Part shown: positions 46,601-55,600 of the stretch, one piece after another | Position numbering within the stretch: the first letter of the stretch is position 1 | Layout of the letters: every line of letters begins with the position of its first letter | Source: Pseudoips prasinana | Lineage: Eukaryota > Arthropoda > Insecta > Lepidoptera > Nolidae | Direction of reading: 5' to 3' | Assembly: GCA_951640165.1 (NCBI GenBank) | Contig: OX621255.1 | Span: forward strand, 1,736,001-1,800,000 | Length of the DNA: 64,000 nt | Notes under the pieces: model-generated | The model's database searches: none | What the model saw: only the letters and a program-made list of their open reading frames with translations | What the model was told of the DNA's origin: nothing | Position numbers and translations under genes: made by a program

Positions 46601-49600
46601 CCTCCTAGATAATCTTAGATAGAAAATCTTAATGTACCTACACATAACAGCGCTACATAAGATTGTTAATAATTAAGTTATGTGTATGTTATTTATAGTA
46701 ATTGTTTTAATGAACTACAAAAACATTGCATGCTATTCTATAGTGAATTGTCTAGAAACTTAAACCATAATTTATAACCTCTGTTACAACTACAATTATG
46801 GCAAGTAAACTACAAAAATATGACTGGTTTTATTTAAATATATGTTAAAAATAATTTAAAAGAATTTGTATCAACGTAAGATTTTGTTCACACAAAATAT
46901 ATTTGTACAATTAATGTCAAATAAATTTCTATAATAACAATCTCAGCATTTAAAATTAACTTTTTTTTTACATATTACGTGAAGTTGTGATTTTGTATTC
47001 GGTACTTAAATATAACTAATTAGTAAAAGAATAGAATAATTATTTTAAAGTTTAACTATAGGTACTGTAATAGCCCGACTTAGAGCTTGTGCACACCACG
47101 TTATTAATAGCGCCGTCGACGCGCGTTTTAGAAACGTGCGTCGACGGCGCGCTTTTCGACACACTATGCCGAAGTTACGTCTCCGAAGCTATCAATCAAT
47201 CAATCAATAATTCTTTATTGCGAACATAGGTAGGTACATTGCACATTCAAGGGTGTTAGTGATGTTGAGGTCGCTATGTCCAGCCGGTTAGAGCCAGCAA
47301 TTATTAATGTTACAATGTCATTGTTTTACAGAAAATTACAATTAAATAAACATTATTTTATACGTAAATGTCACACTTTTTACAGGTATCGATGGTAATA
47401 CATTTATATGACATCATAATAATTTAATACAAAGTTATTTAATAATAAATTAATAAAAAATAATTACAAAATATAAAAAAGGAAAAAAAAACAAATGATA
47501 ACCAAATCCTAATTAAGTGGATCAATGCACAAATTGGAGTCATGTTGCGCGGCTGATATTACGTTCCGACGTTTTCAGCTGATATGACACACTATAAGTG
47601 CCGAACTTACGCGGCAGAAATTCAGTTGCATTACTTGACGTGTGTGTAGTGTGCTCTCCTACTCCCCTCCTCCGCTAGATGTTCGTCTGCAATCGAACCG
47701 AACTTCGGTCGCGTATAATGTGTCCACTACAGGTGAACGCTACGCTGAACTTACGCCCGACCGAAATTACGTTGCGTTTATAACGCAATGTAACTTCGGC
47801 GTAATGTGCCGTCAGTAATACAAATAACATTGCAGGCGTAATCATGCCGAACTTCGGTCGCGTACGTTCGGCATAGTGTGTTTAGACACTTATCCTGCAG
47901 AGCGGCGTCTGACTTGCGTGCGTATCGCGTCCGTATCGTTACCAACGCGCGTCAACGGCACGTTTAAAAACCGGCTAAGTGCGAGTCGGACTCGCGCACG
48001 AAGGATTCCGTACCATTATCTATAAAAACGAGCATAAAAATCACGTTTGTTGTGTGGTATAGTAGTATTTGTTGTTATAGCGGCAACAGAAATACATCAT
48101 CTGTAAGAATTTCAACTGTGTAACTATCATGGTTCATGAGATAAAGCCTGGTGACAGACAGACAGCCAACTCTTAGTAATAGAATCCCGTTTTTTTTGTT
48201 TCACGTAGACTTTAAAAAAGCGCTTGTAAATAGTCAGAACATGTTTGTAGTAATACAGTTATTATTTCTAGTTACTTATTACAGATATTTAGGTGGTTAG
48301 ATTTATACAATTCATTTTATAATGGTAGTGATATTTAGCTAGCTTGTATTAAGTTATTGTCATGGAGATTTATGTATTGTAATTTATATTTTACTACATA
48401 TTGTCTGAATGGTTCTGTATATATTAAGGTATGAATTCAGTTTTACCCTTTGGGTACGGTGCCCGAAGTCATAATGTCCTCCTAGCCGAATTTCGGCCAC
48501 GGTGGCCAGTCTCTACAGAGATTAGCCATCTGCGCGGGACATATTATAGTGCTCAAGTGTGTACGCAAACACAGGAGCACTTTCTATTCTTTCACTCTCA
48601 TGATCCGATGGGACGCCTATGCGACACGACCGGAAAGAGGTAAGGTACAGGACCGACGGCTTTACGTGCTCTCCGAGGCACGGGGGTATAATACCGCCAA
48701 CTCCTAGACTTCGGGCTGACGCTGAGATTTTTTTTTTTTTGTTTGGTTATTGCCCGAAGTACGTGGTGTGCATAGGCCCTTACGCTACCCCGATTTACGC
48801 GAATTTGGAGTTACGCGGTATTATATTTTCGATGGCCGCATTCCCACTCCGCCCTGTTGCTGTTCCGTTTACAACAGACAACAGGGAATCAACATGTATG
48901 TACATGGTACATTGTAATATATTACACCTTGCCAAGTATACGATATTGTACTATTAAGATACAAGCTGTGCCCCGCGGTTTTACCTGCGTTAAATTTTAT
49001 AAATTATCACAGCTCCTGCCCCGTAGGTAATAGCGTGATAATATGTAGCCTATATTTTGAGCCGACCTCTTAGTAATTTTCATGCAAAATTTGAAGTAAA
49101 TCCATGAAGTACTTTTTGAGTTTAGCCCGGAAATACATACAGATAAACAGACAAAAATTCCAGTAACTATATTTTTGTCTTCGATATCGAATGCAGATCA
49201 CGCCCCAAGTATCCTTTTTTAAAAATATTCAATGTACCGTTTTGACTTTCCTACGATTTTATTATATGTATAGATTACAGTTCTGTTCCCCTAACTAGGT
49301 TACAGAGTAACCGGTATTACACTTTTTATTCTGTGGTTCCGTTCACAGTGTTTGATGTACATACATACTGTACTGTGTGTACTGTGAAAAAATACTATAC
49401 TGTTTATAGCTTAAATCCATCAAGGAATACATTTAAAATGCACGACAAAAACACCCACGTGTTAAATTCAAATATTAATGCTTTTTATAGAACATATTGA
49501 TCTTAAAGTGACCTTGAACTTATCTATACATATAATATAAATCTTAGGAAACTCAAAACTGTACATTCAATGTTTTTTTTAAAGGATACTTGGGGCCTGA

Positions 49601-52600
49601 TCTACAATTGATACCGAAGCCAAAAATGTAGTTTTTAGAATTTTTGTCTGTGTGTCTGTTTGTCTATATGTATGTCCGGAAATTTTTCATGAATATTACT
49701 AAGAGGTCGAGGTCAACATATAGGCTACATATTATCACGATATTACTTACGGGGGAGGAGCTATGATAATTTATAAAGTTTACCGCGGGTAAAACCGCGG
49801 GGCACAGCTATAAAAAATAAAATTAATTCTGAAAATGTAACTATCCTAGTTGATTATTTTAAATTAATTTAGTCTGAGAAAACATGCGTAAGCGCAAGTT
49901 TTTTATACTGGTTATTTTTAGAAAAATAATGGATATTTAGTATATTATTAATCCTTTTCTGATTTTTGTTATTATTTTTTAGCCTATATTTATTACAGAA
50001 TTATATTTAATAAATATATATATTACAGTAATAAAGAAATTATATGTAAAAATATGCTTTCGTTAGTGTTAAAAATTCTGTCTCAAGTGCTAATAACCTT
50101 ATATTATTGCTCTCGTAGATATGTCGAATTATTAGAAAAAGAAATAACTAACTACCTTATTCTAAGTAAATATTCTAATTTATTCTTAATACACTGGATT
50201 TTGGCCATTTGATCCTTATTTCCATCTGGAAGGACCCAATAATTTGAAATCATAATTTGGAAAAAGTAAATACAGAGTAGTAGCGAAGCGAATACCTAAC
50301 TCACTGGGCCTCACTACCAGCATCCTTATTTTTGGAAGAAGAAGAAGTACACTTTATTCCAAAAATAAGTAATACAAAACAATGGAAACATCAAGAAAAT
50401 TTGGTTATTTTAATGCAATTGGCGGCCTTATCGCTAAATGCGATCTCTTCCAGGCAACCGATATGATGAGAACCTATGGCTTTCAGGATACTACCTACTA
50501 AGATACTAACGACATCATACAAATCTAATTTAGCACGCACGGCTACATATCAAGCTATACATTTCCAATATAAGCTGACCTGTCATTGTATGAAAATCCT
50601 ATACAACGCGAGATCAGCTTATATTGGAAATGTATAGCGTGATGTGTAGCCGTGTGTACATGCATATAGGATTTATTGTGGAATAAGAGACACACACACA
50701 CACATGCAAACTTTTTTTAAGAAGGTGACGGGCAAATTATAGTCAAATTTAAATATGTAAGAACATGTTTTTTGGATATAATTTGGCCGTCACTCGCCTT
50801 GAAACTTACAATTAGCAGATAAATAATAAATAAAACTTGGCCTAATCTAAAAATGAAATAGGCGTACGAACAGTTTATTTAATAGATCGAGATATTGAAA
50901 GGAACCTCTGGTGTGTGAACGATGAAAACAATTCCGCATCCAAAATTCTTTATTTAAAAAAGACACATAATTTTGAGGTCGGAGGTTGAAGATCTACTCT
51001 CTGTCCGTCGGAGAGCACCAATCGGTGTTAATAACACTTATGACAATCGTTAAATGTAGTCAGAAGCCTAATCTAATCTATACTGAATAATCTATGGCTT
51101 ACTGATTGCCTATAGGTTTCGAAATTTGAAACGGAAGGCGGTCCATTAATACCGAAAGACAGCCACAAGTGTTTAGTCTGGTTGCTGGACCTGGAAAGAG
51201 CTGGTAGAGAATGTAGAAAAAAGTAGGGAAGAAGAATTCCGCAAATTTATATTTTAATTAGTACAAGTTAGCAGACAACGAAACTGATACTATTGAATAG
51301 GGTGTAACGCTGGAGTTGGTTATTTTTTATGCCATCCTAACACCAACGCTCTCATTTCACGCTGTAACGACAGTAAATGGACCATTCACACCACTCGATG
51401 GAAAGGACCACTTGGCAAAAGAAATGTTGGTAGACCGTTACAGCCGGTGGGCTGATGATATTATCCTAATCGCTGGGAAAGACTGGATGACCTCATGACT
51501 GGATCAGACATAGATTTGTGGAAAAGGATGGAGGAGGCCTTTACCCATAAAAGGATCCATATCTCATAATTAAGAAGAAGCCCTAAATACTAACAATTAG
51601 ATAAGAAAACTTGTAAAAACTAATACTAACACTTCTATTACTATTAAATATACCTAAAATTTAAGAGAGATTCGGTAATAAAAATGGCTTAATTATTTTT
51701 TTATATATATATTTTTTATATATATTTATTAATAATATAATAAATAATATAAAACTAAAATAATAGTCTGAAAGGTGGAAATTTTGGGTTAGTGCTGATT
51801 CCCCCCGTTCTTGTTGTCGTGTCTATGAATATTAAGAAGAGGTCGGATCAACATATAGACTACATATTATCACGCTATCACTTACAGGGGAGGAGCTGTG
51901 ATAATTTATAAAGTTTAACGTGGGTAAAACCGCGGGGCACAGCCAGTTTGAAATAAATAACGAAAATATATCCAGTATTTTTTTCCTTGAGTGTACCACC
52001 TTATTTTATTTAATAAAACGCAATTTTAAAACAGATTTCAATTTTAGAACAGAGAGATTATCAGGGGGAAACAAAAAAAAAATTTTTTTTTATTATGTGT
52101 TTGTTGTTGCGATATCTACTGCTACTGTTATTAATCTGTTTTAAAAGAACTTTGTGGTTATGTTTGTTTGCATTTATGTTGCGGTTATATATTTGAGTAT
52201 ATGTTTGGAAGGGGGGAATGGGCAATGAACGAATGATGCAATGTGTAGTGAAACGGCCAAAGCCTACGGTAATTTAAATAAAACTAAGTTTTATATGCAT
52301 GAACAGCAGCAGTTGTGTGTTCATTTTTAGATGAGCAGTATCACAATTAATGTAGCTTTAAGTGCTTTTTTTGACACGGATATAAAGTTCTAAATATCAA
52401 CTGAATAAAAACTTTACGTTACTGTAATTGGTATGAGCGTGAGTTTCCAAGTGAAGGGAACTCCAGGAGCGGTATTTACTCTTGGGCAAAAATTAATAAT
52501 AAGAAAACCAGTTTATAAAATACGAAAATGTATTTTTGGTTACTCGTATAAATTAGATGGTCGTTATTCTCGTATGGGAAGTATTTTTTGTGTGTTATGC

Positions 52601-55600
52601 TTGTTGTGCTATGGACACGTAACACTATTCAATCTGGTTGCCATCAAAATGTATATTAACTAAAATTCTCAACAGGATACCTAAATATATAGTTGATAAG
52701 CTTGATAATAAGAACAATAGACACATACATAACATACTGAAGCGACATTACTTAAATACCCGATTACATTATAATACTCACTGACAAATTTTATTTTTCA
52801 CGAAAAAAATATACTAAGTTAATATAATGTAGACAAAAATTAAATAATTTAACAATTTTTAGCAAATACTTTGGTCAGGTTGTCCTTCTCTAGTCTAGTT
52901 TTGAGGGTTCCTTACCCAAAGGGTAAATCAGGACCCTGTAACTAAGATTCACTGTCTGTCTGTCTGTCTATTTGTCCTTCTGTCACCAGGCTGTATCTCA
53001 TGAACCGTGATAATTAGACAGTTGAAATTTTCACAGATGATGTATTTCTGTTGCCGCTATAACAACAAATACTAAGAAACAAAATAAAATAAATATTTAT
53101 GGGGACTCCCATATAACAAACGTGAATTTTTTGCTCGTTTTTATCGAGTCCGACTCGCACTTGACCGGTTTTTATATTGGTGGCGTTTATCCCTTTGCTC
53201 GCGATTAGAAGTTTCAGAGGATAGCTCGAATAAATTCAAATTCAGTTTTACGAAAACAGCTATTTCGGATATGTAGAGAGAAGGCATAGTTAGTATCCTA
53301 TGCTTTTTAAAATATGGTAAGCAGCTATCAATTTTTTTTAGGGAGAGCATTGCCCGTATACAGCGCTTTTGTGCCCTAAATATAAGTTTATCAGTTGAGT
53401 TAACCCCGTCGTCCTTTGTGTCTTTACCCGTTTCTGGGATACCACTCCATTACGTCTTTCATCCATTTTTCTTTTCTTTTTCTCATAATAATCTCCTGTC
53501 CAGAAAATAAATTAAATTACTAACCTTACCGTCCCTGTACATCCTAGAGTTAGCATTATTTGTTAAATGTAATAAAAACTTATTTGTATACTTCAACCAA
53601 ATTAGACAACGAAATACAGGTCTGAGATCGCAATATCAGAATTTGTTATGTACAGGTGCATACAAAACCAGTCTTTTGAAAAAAAGTGTTATTTGTATGG
53701 CACCTGTTATCTTCAATAAGCTGCCAAACAGCATTAAAGATCTCCCATTGGAAAGGTTCAAAAAACACCTCACAGCTCTGCTAGCTGAAAAATGCTATTA
53801 TAGCTTGCAAGAATTCCTAGATGATAAGCAAATTTAAATTAATGCATCCATGTCTTTTTAGTTTAACACTGAAATTGCATGCTTTATTAAGGCAGAATGT
53901 ACAAGGATTCTTCAAAATGTATGTTAACAACTAATGTTTGTACCTACATTCAAAGCAAATAAAGATATTCTATTCTATTCTATTCTATTCTATTCTATTC
54001 TATTCTATTCTATTCTATTCTATTCTATTCTATTCTATTCTATTCTATTCTATTCTATTCTATTCTATTCTATTCTATTATATTATATTCTATTCTATTC
54101 TATTCTATTCTATTCTATTCTATTCTATTCTATTCTATTCTATTCTATTCTATTCTATTCTATTCTATTCTATTCTATTCTATTCTATTCTATTCTATTC
54201 TATTCTATTCTATTCTATTCTATTCTATTCTATTCTATTCTATTCTATTCTATTCTATTCTATTCTATTCTATTCTATTCTATTCTATTCTATTCTATTC
54301 CAGAAGGTAAATATAGTGCCACTTAAACATCTGGGGTTGGAGCGTGACACAACGTGCTTTAATACTATATTCCGGTACCTCTAGCGCTCTTTAGCAAACT
54401 AACATTTAATAAAATCAAGTTATTTGGAGTACAAGCAGCCAAACTGTGGAATGCTTTGCCTATTCTAATGACACGTGACGCGTCACTGACGCGGACGGGT
54501 CGGTTGGCGTTTGTAAACACTTGCCTTTCACGCAGGTCGTGGTGTCGATTCCCACGCATGACAGATATTTGTGTGCATGAACATTTCTGTTTGTCCTGAG
54601 TCTGGGTGTAATTATCTATATAAGTATGTATGGTGACGTGCTGTGTGGTGACGGCGACAAATATCAGAATCAGAATATCATCACCCCATCTCATCCCGTG
54701 GGGGGCGTAGAAGTCGACCCGAGGGAATATCTACCAGGGGATGGGCAGCAGCTTCCTTCTGATTACTATGACCATCTTACTGCGATCGCCAACCCGCCTG
54801 CCAAGCGTGGCGATTATGGCATATCCCCCCAACACTATTCTTGAGGGAGGCTTGTCCAGCAGTGGACTTATTTAGCTGTAATGATGATGATGATGATGTA
54901 TTTACAAAAGAAAAGTAGTATATGTAGTTATCTGGTTTCCATATAACAAGCTCTGATTAGTTTGGGATCAGATGGCCGTATGTAAATAATGTCCCAGGAT
55001 GTTAACATTATTATTTTATAAACGCCAACAAATAAAACATTTGTGCAGTTGTTGTGACTTACAAAGTTAGTAAAATACCGGCCAAGTGCGAGTCTGACTA
55101 GCGCACGTAGGGTTTCGTATATATTTGGTATATATATGTATATCTATAAAAAGAACAATAGAATTCACGTTTGTTGTATGGGAGCCCCTTTAAATATTTA
55201 TTTTATTTGTTGTTATAGCGGCAACAGCAATACATCATCATCATCTGTGAAAATTTCAACTGTTGAACTGTCACGGTTCATGAGATACAGCCTGGTGACA
55301 TTCAGACGGACAGCGAAGTATTGGTAATAGGGTCCCGTTTTAACCTTGGGTGTGGAGCCCAATAAGTATCCCCCTGTCTAAGAGCAGTCCCAAAGTATTA
55401 TATTAATTGTAAAATCCTGATTCAATTCAATCTTTATAGCAATCATGTGTACATAGGTCTTACATATTAAAAGTTTCAACATGATACCCTGTTAGGGCAC
55501 GGCAACATTAGATAATTAATTACAATTTCGATAAGCATGCAATTTTCAAGTGGTAATGTCAAAACATTATAACTATAACTATTCTATTATATTTTCGATT

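Noticed and set aside
53934..54384. Two long open frames of FYSIL repeats
   Set aside because: They are translations of the TATTC microsatellite; no codon bias or conserved sequence outside the array.
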